From assembly GCA_023424965.1 (NCBI GenBank), contig JAFADI010000072.1, forward strand, positions 1 through 24,424: a stretch of DNA of 24,424 bases, written 5' to 3'. Every line of letters starts with the position of its first letter. Within the stretch, counting starts at the first letter, position 1. The notes under the pieces are model-generated. The model saw only the letters and a program-made list of their open reading frames with translations, was not told the origin of the DNA and did no database searches. This stretch comes from Bacillota bacterium. Lineage in GTDB: Bacteria; Bacillota; Clostridia; Acetivibrionales; JAFADI01. Of this stretch, positions 1 through 6,946 are shown in pieces. The position numbers and the translations under genes are program-made.

Positions 1-624
1 ACCTGTATGGACTCCGTGGACGAATACCTCTATTCGGAGTATGGCTTGCATTTGAATGCACCTGCCTATTCAAAGCCCAACGATGACATCGGCTTTGTGA
101 CACGTGTTTATAAGGGGATAAAAGAAAACGGCGCCATCTTCAGCCATCCCAACCCCTGGGCATGGGTTGCGGAATGCCGGCTTGGAAGAGGCGACAGGGC
201 CATGAAATTCTATGACGCCCTTTTGCCCTATAACCAGAATGACAGGATCGAAATCCGGGAAGCGGAGCCCTACTCCTACTGCCAATTCATCATGGGACGG
301 GACCATAGCGCCCACGGAAGGGCACGGCACCCGTGGCTTACCGGCAGTGCAGGATGGGCATACTTCGCCGCCACCCGCTGGATGCTGGGAATACGTCTCA
401 GCTTTGAGGGCATGGTGGTAGACCCTTGTATTCCCGGGGACTGGAAGGAATTCCAGGTCGTACGCAGATGGCGTGGGGCGGTATACAGAATAACGGTGAA
501 AAATCCCGGCGGCGTGCAAAAGGGCGTAAGGTCCATCCGGCTGAACGGGGAACCGGTGGAAGGGTGCATCAAACCCCAGGCACCGGGGACGGAAAATGAA
601 GTGGACGTCCTCATGGGTCTGTAA
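1..624 (+). CDS. GH94 disaccharide phosphorylase, C-terminal part (cellobiose phosphorylase-like)
   Basis: This is the 3' end of a gene that begins before the window; the frame is open from base 1 and stops with TAA at 622-624. Visible signatures are NGAIFSHPNPWAWVAE, LGRGDRAMKFYDALLPYNQN, IEIREAEPYSYCQFIMGRDH and RHPWLTGSAGWAYFAATRWM, which are conserved in the (alpha/alpha)6-barrel end of GH94 enzymes, followed by a small beta-rich C-terminal domain (VDPCIPGDWKEF, ITVKNPGG). GH94 members cleave a beta-linked disaccharide with phosphate, giving a sugar 1-phosphate and a free sugar in the cytosol. The spelling resembles clostridial cellobiose phosphorylases, but chitobiose or other GH94 specificities cannot be excluded because the catalytic acid and most subsite residues are upstream. 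It is followed by its own terminator, so it probably ends its transcription unit. Family is near certain; substrate is not. Confidence 0.88.
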   Translation, partial: TCMDSVDEYLYSEYGLHLNAPAYSKPNDDIGFVTRVYKGIKENGAIFSHPNPWAWVAECRLGRGDRAMKFYDALLPYNQNDRIEIREAEPYSYCQFIMGRDHSAHGRARHPWLTGSAGWAYFAATRWMLGIRLSFEGMVVDPCIPGDWKEFQVVRRWRGAVYRITVKNPGGVQKGVRSIRLNGEPVEGCIKPQAPGTENEVDVLMGL

Positions 625-649
625 GATAGATTACTATAGCTCAAAAGTT

Positions 650-685
650 CAGGCGCTGATTTTCCCATACGGCGCCTGTTTTATT
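650..685 (+). terminator. Rho-independent terminator after GH94 gene
   Basis: CAGGCGC (650-656) pairs with GCGCCTG (672-678) around a 15-nt loop and is followed by TTTTATTT. It lies 25 nt after the GH94 stop codon and separates that gene from the GH3 gene. Confidence 0.8.
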
Positions 686-738
686 TCATGGTAAAATAAG
701 AATAGGGCATACTTTAGAGACAGGAAGGAGCTGAGTAG

Positions 739-2073
739 ATGTCCCTTGTAAAAAAGAAGGCGTTAAATAAAATCATATCCCTGGTACTGGCGATGGTGCT
801 GATGCTGGTGGTGCCTGCCGGCTGCGGCAAGGAAAAGAATGGAGGAAGTGATTCCGGCAATCAAAACAGCCAGGGGGACCAAAAAGAGCCAGAGGAAGGT
901 TCGACCGGTGAAAATAAAGAAAATGGCAACAAAGAAAATGACGACAAGGTGGAAGTCCTGCTGAAGAGCATGACCCTTGAAGAGAAGGTGGGCCAGGTGT
1001 TCATCATGTCGCTCCGGTATCTTCCCGACACAAAGGCGGCACTGGAGCTGACGGATTCCGCAAGGCAGAGGATAAAGAACAATCTCCTTGGAGGAGTCAT
1101 ACTGTTTTCCGAAAACCTTCAGACCATACCCCAGACCAAAAAGCTGATCGACGACATGCAGGCCATCAGCAAGCTGCCCATGTTCATTGCCATTGACGAA
1201 GAAGGGGGTGCTACCAGCAGGATGGGCGGCAACTCCGGGCTGCATTCCACAAAGCTTCCCTCCAACTGGGACATCGGCAGTACAGGGGATCCTGAACTGG
1301 CGAGGCAGGCAGGCAGGGTCATTGCCGAGGAGGTATCCTCTCTGGGGTTCAACATGGATTTTGCGCCCATTGCCGATGTGAATACCAATCCCAAGAATCC
1401 TGTCATCGGAAAACGTTCTTTTGGCGCCGACCCGGAGCTGGTGGCAAAAATGGTTGAAGCCGAAGTGAAGGGAATACAGGAGCAAAATGTGACAGCCGTC
1501 CTGAAGCATTTTCCCGGGCACGGGGATACGTCCACCGATACCCATACGGGAGCGGTCATTATCAAACACAACAGGGACAGGCTGGACAAGGTGGAGTTCC
1601 CGCCTTTCCAAAGGGGCATTGACGCAGGAGCGGACGGAATCATGACGGCCCATATACAGGTTCCGCAGGTAACAAAAAACGACCTCCCGGCCACCCTCTC
1701 GAAAGAGGTGCTTACGGAAATCCTGAGGAATGAAATGAAATTCAAGGGGCTGATTATCACGGATGCCCTTGAGATGGCGGCAATTTCCAAATACTATACG
1801 CCGGATGCGGCGGCCGTGAAGGCCTTTGAGGCCGGAGCGGACATCCTGCTGATGCCGGAAAGCATCGAAAAGGCATACGGCGGTTTGCTGGAAGCCGTGA
1901 AGAGTGGAAGGATTTCTGAAGAAAGATTGAATGAATCGGTAAAAAGAATATTGGATGTAAAATACAGAAGGGGAATTCTTGAGAACAACAGAGCGGCACT
2001 TGATCCCGAGAAAACCCTGGGAAGCAAAGAGCATCAGGACATTGCGACGGAAATAGCCCGCGGGGTAAAATGA
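739..2073 (+). CDS. GH3 beta-N-acetylhexosaminidase-like lipoprotein (NagZ type)
   Basis: A 444-residue exported glycoside hydrolase family 3 protein. The N terminus has a Lys-rich start, a hydrophobic stretch (about 11-25) and a Cys at 29 in VVPAGC, a likely lipidation site, although Pro at -3 is not a canonical lipobox residue. Residues 30-70 are a low-complexity linker rich in Gly, Glu, Asn and Lys. The catalytic TIM barrel (about 71-415) has KHFPGHGDT (256-264), the Asp-Thr-His loop (267-269) typical of NagZ acid/base dyads, and the nucleophile Asp342 in TDALEM. NagZ-type enzymes remove terminal N-acetylglucosamine from wall fragments or chitooligosaccharides; acting outside the membrane is inferred from the lipid anchor. 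The start has GGAG 11 nt upstream. The protein stops just after EHQDIATEIARG, where longer Gram-positive relatives continue into a second domain, so this is the single-domain form. Confidence 0.88.
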   Translation: MSLVKKKALNKIISLVLAMVLMLVVPAGCGKEKNGGSDSGNQNSQGDQKEPEEGSTGENKENGNKENDDKVEVLLKSMTLEEKVGQVFIMSLRYLPDTKAALELTDSARQRIKNNLLGGVILFSENLQTIPQTKKLIDDMQAISKLPMFIAIDEEGGATSRMGGNSGLHSTKLPSNWDIGSTGDPELARQAGRVIAEEVSSLGFNMDFAPIADVNTNPKNPVIGKRSFGADPELVAKMVEAEVKGIQEQNVTAVLKHFPGHGDTSTDTHTGAVIIKHNRDRLDKVEFPPFQRGIDAGADGIMTAHIQVPQVTKNDLPATLSKEVLTEILRNEMKFKGLIITDALEMAAISKYYTPDAAAVKAFEAGADILLMPESIEKAYGGLLEAVKSGRISEERLNESVKRILDVKYRRGILENNRAALDPEKTLGSKEHQDIATEIARGVK

Positions 2074-2188
2074 GGGCCAAGATTGAACAATTAATACCAA
2101 AGCAGTCCAATGTAAAAGCAAAGCGGTGAAGCTATAATAAAAGCAGACGGTGGGACCATCGATATAATTTCAAAAGGAGAATTTGAAT

Positions 2189-3601
2189 ATGATCAAATTT
2201 GGCACCGGTGGCTGGAGGGCAATCATCGGCGAAGAATTTACCAAAGCGAACGTACAGCTTCTTTCCCAGGCGGCGGCAGACCTCATAAAGGCCCAACAGT
2301 GCGGGGAGAGCGGCTTTGTCATAGGCTATGACAGGAGATTCCTGTCGGATAAGGCGGCCAGGTGGATGGCAGAGGTTTTGGCGGGAAACGGGATAAAGGT
2401 GTTTTTTATTGAAAAGGTTGCGCCCACCCCCCTGATAATGTTCACCGTAAAAGCAATGCGGGCCTGCTATGGTGCGGCAGTCACGGCCAGCCACAATCCG
2501 GCCGACTACAACGGAATAAAGATTTTCACCAGGGGTGGCAGGGATGCAACGGAAGAGGTAACCCTGGCAATTGAGGGTTTTATTGCGAAGATCAAGGCGG
2601 AAGAAATCGAATGCGTGGACTTTGAAGAGGCCAAAGGCAACGGCCTCATCCAGGTAATCGATCCTTTCAACGAGTATATCGACACCATTATAGGCATGAT
2701 CGATATGAATGCAATAAAAAACAGGAAGCTGAAAATACTCCTGGACCCCATGTACGGCGTTTCAAAAACCTCCCTCCAAACCATTCTCATTACGGCAAGA
2801 TGTGAAGTTGATATCATCAACGACAGGCATGATACGCTTTTCGGAGGAAGGCTCCCTTCACCCAGCACCCATACGCTGCACCGGCTGAAGGACATGGTGG
2901 TGGAAAAAGGCTATGACATCGGGATAGGAACGGACGGAGATGCGGACCGCCTGGGGATTATCGATGAAAAAGGAAACTTTATCCACCCCAACAGCATATT
3001 GGCATTGCTGTACTACTACCTGCTCAAATATAAAGGCTGGAAAGGCGGAGTCGTGAGGAACATCGCCACGACGCACCTGCTGGACAAAATAGCCCGGGGG
3101 TTTGGTGAAGAATGCTATGAGGTGCCGGTGGGTTTTAAACATATCAGCTCCACCATGGAAGCACAGAATGCCCTTATCGGGGGAGAAAGCAGCGGGGGAC
3201 TGACGATCCGCGGACATATCAGCGGTAAGGATGGAATCTTTGCGGCCAGCCTTCTGATCGAGCTGCTGAGCGTAACGGGAAAAAATCTGTCGGAGCTCCT
3301 TGAAGAGATCCACGGGCGGTTTGGACACTTCTTTATGGTGGAGAACGATTTCAGATTCAGCAGCGAAGACAAGGCCAGGCTGGTGAAATTGGTTTTTGAA
3401 GATAGGGAGATCCCTGAATTCGGTCTTGAGATCGAAAAAACCAGCTACCGGGACGGGCTGAAGGTATATTTCAAAAACGGTGGATGGATCAGCGTGCGGT
3501 TCTCGGGTACAGAGCCCCTTTTAAGGGTGTTTGCGGAAATGGAAAAGGAGGCCGGGGCGCAGGAAATCAGCGACAGGATGAGAGAATTTTTAAAACTTTG
3601 A
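2189..3601 (+). CDS. Phosphoglucomutase/phosphomannomutase family protein
   Basis: A 470-residue alpha-D-phosphohexomutase with all four family signatures in order: the phosphoserine loop TASHNPADYNG (Ser101), the Mg-binding loop DGDADR (249-254), the sugar-specificity loop GGESSGG (331-337) and the phosphate-binding loop RFSGTEP (437-443). These cytosolic enzymes swap phosphate between C1 and C6 of glucose or mannose (some act on glucosamine). The ATG at 2189 is preferred because AAAGGAGA ends 8 nt before it; an in-frame TTG six bases earlier is too close to that site. The length is normal for the short bacterial family. It follows the GH3 gene by 115 nt with no obvious terminator between, so cotranscription is possible. 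A GH94 phosphorylase nearby would supply glucose 1-phosphate, which makes phosphoglucomutase activity plausible, but substrate cannot be read from sequence alone. Confidence 0.9.
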   Translation: MIKFGTGGWRAIIGEEFTKANVQLLSQAAADLIKAQQCGESGFVIGYDRRFLSDKAARWMAEVLAGNGIKVFFIEKVAPTPLIMFTVKAMRACYGAAVTASHNPADYNGIKIFTRGGRDATEEVTLAIEGFIAKIKAEEIECVDFEEAKGNGLIQVIDPFNEYIDTIIGMIDMNAIKNRKLKILLDPMYGVSKTSLQTILITARCEVDIINDRHDTLFGGRLPSPSTHTLHRLKDMVVEKGYDIGIGTDGDADRLGIIDEKGNFIHPNSILALLYYYLLKYKGWKGGVVRNIATTHLLDKIARGFGEECYEVPVGFKHISSTMEAQNALIGGESSGGLTIRGHISGKDGIFAASLLIELLSVTGKNLSELLEEIHGRFGHFFMVENDFRFSSEDKARLVKLVFEDREIPEFGLEIEKTSYRDGLKVYFKNGGWISVRFSGTEPLLRVFAEMEKEAGAQEISDRMREFLKL

Positions 3602-3614
3602 AGGATGGCGGTAT

Positions 3615-3640
3615 CGCTTATTGCAAAAATGCAAGCAGCG
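3615..3640 (+). other. Stem-loop just after the phosphohexomutase gene
   Basis: CGCT (3615-3618) and TTGCA (3621-3625) pair with TGCAA (3630-3634) and AGCG (3637-3640), leaving a 2x2 internal loop and an AAAA tetraloop. It lacks a T-run, so it may protect the 3' end rather than terminate. Confidence 0.45.
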
Positions 3641-3674
3641 TGTTAAAATTTAAATAATCAATGAGGATTCGGAC

Positions 3675-3717
3675 AAAGGCGCTTAACACAAGGAGACTGT
3701 GTTCTGGCGCTTTTTTT
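3675..3717 (+). terminator. Rho-independent terminator between mutase and chemoreceptor genes
   Basis: GCGC (3679-3682) and AACACA (3685-3690) pair with TGTGTT (3698-3703) and GCGC (3707-3710), with a small internal mismatch and a 7-nt loop, then seven T residues. It separates the mutase from the chemoreceptor-like gene. Confidence 0.85.
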
Positions 3718-3805
3718 CAATAGAAATATATAAGAAGACAGTCCCATAGAGGATTGACGCCAAAGTTGTAAAATTAATTAATCTCACTGTCTGGAGGAAT
3801 GCAAT

Positions 3806-5338
3806 ATGAAAGATTCCAAGCTGTTATTGCCGCAGATTGCGGCAATTATAATATCCTCGGTATATTTTCTCTTTGTCCCCCTGCAGCCGGCCTGGCTTAA
3901 AGCATTGATATATTTTGCGGCCATGCTTGGGTTTGCTTTTCTTTACATCAGGCCGCTGAAAAAGCATTTTTCGGAGCTTCAGAGCATCGCCGACAGCTTG
4001 CGGGACGAGGTAAAAAGGTTCAATTTCGAGCTTCAGGTTGCATCCAGCCAGGTATCTTCCGTATCGGAGCATCTGGGAATCACCCTGGATGAGAGCAACG
4101 CCTTTGCACAGCAGGTTTATGCCGAGACAAAGGAAATGAGCGAGCTGAATGCGGAGGTCAACAACAACATCAACAATACCCTTAAGGGCGTGAGGGACGT
4201 CATAGAGCTCCTGGAGGAAGCGCGCCAAACTTCTACCGAGATGGAGAGCACCAGTACCTCATCCAATGAGGTCATACAGAGCAGCCTGGAAGAGATTCTT
4301 GAAATCGTAAATACCATTAACAGCATCCAGGAATCTTCACAGGGCACCTTAGGCTATATGGAAAAGCTTATTGTGACTTCGGGAGAGATCGTACACATCC
4401 TGGAAACCGTCAACAATGTTTCAAAGCAGACACACCTTTTGGCCCTGAATGCTTCCATCGAGTCGGCCAGAGCGGGAGAAGCGGGAAAAGGCTTTGCCGT
4501 GGTGGCCGATGAAATCAGAAAGCTGGCGGAGAATACAGGGGATGCGGTCAAGGACGTAAACAGCCTGATAAACAACATACAACAGGAAGTAAAAGGCGTA
4601 TACGAGGTGGTAAAGGAGAACTCTGTCAGGGTGGAGAAGGGCGTAACCCTGACCCGGGTCATAGAGGACAACCTGGAAAAAATCAATACTTCCTATGGCG
4701 ATGTGCGTAATATGGTCAAGAAGATCAACGACCTTTCCGAGAAAGAAGTTCAATTGACCCACGAGGTGGGTAAGGAAATCGAGGCGGTGGAAAAAGTAGT
4801 GAACATAACTTCACGAAGCGTGGAAGACGTGAAGGAGTCGGTACACAAGCAAAAGCAGAGCATCGAAGACCTGGCGGAAATGGGCACAAGGCTCAACGAG
4901 GCCTCAAAGAACCTGGCAAAGCTCTTTGAAAGCTCACAATTTGAAGCGGTCAATGAAATGAACAATGAAGCCATGGCGAAAGTGGAGGAAGCCTTTAAAA
5001 TCATCAATAAGGAAATCAAGAGCAATACAGGCCTTTTAACCATTGACAAGGGCACTCACCGGAGTATCCTGCAAAACCTCATCAACAAATATGATTTTAT
5101 TGAGGCGGCATGGACCAACGACAAAAAAGGCAGGTTCATCTGCTCCATTCCTGAGGCGGGAATTGCAAACGCCAGCGTAAGGGAGTGGTTCAAGAGGAGC
5201 ATCGCGGGAGAAGATTATATTTCACCCGTCTATATCTCGGCCATAACCAAGAGCCCCTGCATTACTCTCTCCGCCCCCATCAAGGACAATGGAGGAGCAA
5301 TCATCGGAGTCATCGGAGTGGACGTGAAGTTCCAGTAG
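3806..5338 (+). CDS. Methyl-accepting chemotaxis-like protein with C-terminal Cache-like domain
   Basis: A 510-residue transducer. Two hydrophobic segments lie at about 7-25 and 31-49, joined by a very short loop, so there is no real extracellular domain. A long coiled coil follows, without an obvious HAMP domain. The MCP hairpin tip that contacts CheA/CheW is clear at about 201-244 (QTHLLALNASIESARAGEAG, GFAVVADEIRKLAE). After the returning helix, residues about 378-510 look like a single Cache/PDC-type sensor module: an N-terminal helix, YDFIEAAWTNDKKGRFICSI, VREWFKRSIAGEDYISPVYI, CITLSAPIKD and a closing GVIGVDV strand. By topology this module should be cytosolic, the reverse of the usual extracellular placement. 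The start is preceded by TGGAGGAA. No che genes are nearby, so signalling partners are unknown. Confidence 0.87.
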   Translation: MKDSKLLLPQIAAIIISSVYFLFVPLQPAWLKALIYFAAMLGFAFLYIRPLKKHFSELQSIADSLRDEVKRFNFELQVASSQVSSVSEHLGITLDESNAFAQQVYAETKEMSELNAEVNNNINNTLKGVRDVIELLEEARQTSTEMESTSTSSNEVIQSSLEEILEIVNTINSIQESSQGTLGYMEKLIVTSGEIVHILETVNNVSKQTHLLALNASIESARAGEAGKGFAVVADEIRKLAENTGDAVKDVNSLINNIQQEVKGVYEVVKENSVRVEKGVTLTRVIEDNLEKINTSYGDVRNMVKKINDLSEKEVQLTHEVGKEIEAVEKVVNITSRSVEDVKESVHKQKQSIEDLAEMGTRLNEASKNLAKLFESSQFEAVNEMNNEAMAKVEEAFKIINKEIKSNTGLLTIDKGTHRSILQNLINKYDFIEAAWTNDKKGRFICSIPEAGIANASVREWFKRSIAGEDYISPVYISAITKSPCITLSAPIKDNGGAIIGVIGVDVKFQ

Positions 5339-5354
5339 AAAAAAGGAATGAAAT

Positions 5355-5384
5355 AAAGGATGCCTCAGTTGAGACATCCTTTTA
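5355..5384. terminator. Bidirectional terminator between chemoreceptor gene and gltD
   Basis: AAAGGATG (5355-5362) pairs with CATCCTTT (5375-5382) around a 12-nt loop that can itself partly pair. A T-rich run follows on the plus strand, and TTTATTTC follows on the minus strand. It lies 16 nt after one stop codon and 15 nt after the other, serving two convergent genes. Confidence 0.8.
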
Positions 5385-5397
5385 CTGTTTCTAATTG

Positions 5398-6882
5398 TCA
5401 CGGCAGATTGGTGTACCCACGGAGGTATTTGTCGCATTCCCTGGCGGCGGCTCTTCCTTCATTGATGGCCCATACCACGAGGCTTTGCCCGCGGCGCATG
5501 TCTCCTGCGGAGAAAACACCTTTGACATTGGTTGTGAACTTCCCGTAATCAGCCTTCACATTAGACCGTGCAGCCTGCTGGATACCAAGGGGTTTTAAGA
5601 CCGTCTCTTCCGGACCAAGGAAGCCCATCGCAAGGAGAACCAGCTGGGCGGGATAAATCTTTTCAGAGCCCGGTATTTCCACAGGGATAAAACGTCCGGC
5701 GTCATCCTTTTTCCATTCAACCTTTACCGTGTGGACTTCTTTTACATTTCCGTCCCCATCCCCGACAATCTTTTTGGTCGTCACACAATAATCCCTTGGG
5801 TCGCGCCCATACAGGAATTCAGCCTCTTCCTGCCCGTAATCCACTTTCAGGACTTTGGGCCATTGGGGCCATGGATTGTCGGGAGTTCTTGCATCTGCCG
5901 GCTGGGGCATGATTTCAAGCTGTGTCACACTCCGGCAGCCATGACGGATGGAAGTGGCAACACAGTCGGTACCCGTATCGCCGCCGCCGATGACGATGAC
6001 ATCTTTATCTTTTGCGGAGATGAAGCTTCCATCACTTAAAGCCGAATCCAAAAGACTTTTGGTATTTGCGTGCAGGAACTCCATGGCGTAATGGACACCC
6101 TTCAGCTGACGGCCTTCAACCCGGAGATCCCTGGGATTTGTGGCCCCGCCGCACAATACGACGGCATCAAATTCTTCCATAAGCTTATCTGCGGGATAGG
6201 CCTTGCCAACCTCGGTGTTTACCACAAAGCTGACACCCTCAGCGGACATAAGGTCCACACGCCTTTGAACCACTTTCTTGTCCAGCTTCATGTTGGGGAT
6301 TCCATACATGAGCAAGCCGCCAACACGGTCTGAACGTTCAAAAACCGTCACGCTGTGCCCTACTTTGTTAAGCTGGTCGGCACAGGCAAGACCGGAAGGT
6401 CCGGAGCCGACAACGGCTACAATCTTTCCTGTACGTGTTCTGGGAGGGTTGGGAGCGATCCAGCCCTCTTCAAAGCCTTTGTCAATGATGGTACATTCAT
6501 TTACCTTTATGGTCACCGGCGGGTCATTGATACCCACGGTGCAAGAGCCTTCACAGGGTGCGGGACAGACCCTTCCCGTGAATTCGGGGAAGTTGTTGGT
6601 CTTCAGAAGCCTGGATAGGGCCTCTTTCCACAAACCTTTATAGATTAAATCATTCCATTCCGGGATAAGGTTGTTTATGGGGCAGCCGGAAGCCATGCCG
6701 TTAATCAATATTCCGGTATGACAGAACGGTATGCCGCAATCCATGCACCTGGCACCCTGGACCTTTTGCTCCTCGTCGGAAAGGTGGAGATGAAACTCGT
6801 CCCAGTCCTTGATCCTTTCCGCCGGAGCACGGTCCGCCGGAACCAACCTTTTATATTCCATAAATCCTGTAGGTTTACCCAT
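5398..6882 (-). CDS. gltD: Glutamate synthase (NADPH) small subunit GltD
   Basis: A 494-residue flavoprotein that passes electrons from NADPH through FAD and iron-sulfur centres to GltB for glutamate synthesis. The N-terminal ferredoxin-like domain has Cys46-x2-Cys49-x4-Cys54, Cys67 and Cys106/110/114. The FAD dinucleotide fold is VAVVGSGPSGLACADQL (GSGPSG at 159-164) and the NADPH fold is IVIGGGDTGTD (GGGDTG about 299-304). A closing FSAGDMRRGQSLVVWAINEG contacts FAD. The ATG at 6882 is chosen because GGGAGGAAT precedes it at good spacing; a TTG five codons earlier lies inside that ribosome binding site. It lies 64 nt downstream of gltB in the same direction, and a hairpin with a U-run sits in that gap. 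Length and motifs are standard, so identity is secure. Confidence 0.96.
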   Translation of the reverse strand: MGKPTGFMEYKRLVPADRAPAERIKDWDEFHLHLSDEEQKVQGARCMDCGIPFCHTGILINGMASGCPINNLIPEWNDLIYKGLWKEALSRLLKTNNFPEFTGRVCPAPCEGSCTVGINDPPVTIKVNECTIIDKGFEEGWIAPNPPRTRTGKIVAVVGSGPSGLACADQLNKVGHSVTVFERSDRVGGLLMYGIPNMKLDKKVVQRRVDLMSAEGVSFVVNTEVGKAYPADKLMEEFDAVVLCGGATNPRDLRVEGRQLKGVHYAMEFLHANTKSLLDSALSDGSFISAKDKDVIVIGGGDTGTDCVATSIRHGCRSVTQLEIMPQPADARTPDNPWPQWPKVLKVDYGQEEAEFLYGRDPRDYCVTTKKIVGDGDGNVKEVHTVKVEWKKDDAGRFIPVEIPGSEKIYPAQLVLLAMGFLGPEETVLKPLGIQQAARSNVKADYGKFTTNVKGVFSAGDMRRGQSLVVWAINEGRAAARECDKYLRGYTNLP

Positions 6883-6894
6883 TGTAATTCCTCC

Positions 6895-6944
6895 CAAAAA
6901 ACAGTTTAAGGTTCAGCCGAACCCGGGCTAGATATTTTAACTGT
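6895..6944 (-). terminator. Intercistronic stem-loop with U-run between gltB and gltD (attenuator candidate)
   Basis: Read on the minus strand, ACAGTT/AACTGT arms (plus-strand 6939-6944 and 6901-6906) enclose a perfect inner hairpin GGTTC-GGCT-GAACC (6923-6910) and are followed by six T residues that run straight into the gltD ribosome binding site. It starts 3 nt after the gltB stop. It could be a leaky terminator or an mRNA stability/processing element. Confidence 0.6.
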
Positions 6945-6946
6945 CC

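Noticed and set aside
763..2121. A 452-codon open frame antisense to the GH3 lipoprotein gene
   Set aside because: Its translation has no domain, is rich in His, Arg and Cys, and lies wholly opposite a gene with intact catalytic motifs. It is a by-product of codon bias.
3754..3782. TTGACG with an AT-rich -10-like ATTAAT as a promoter for the chemoreceptor-like gene
   Set aside because: The -10 match is poor and the implied start would lie within or beside the ribosome binding site.
3602..3805. Possible cyclic-di-GMP riboswitch before the chemoreceptor-like gene
   Set aside because: The conserved core of GEMM-type riboswitches is absent; the structure present is an ordinary terminator with a T7 tail.
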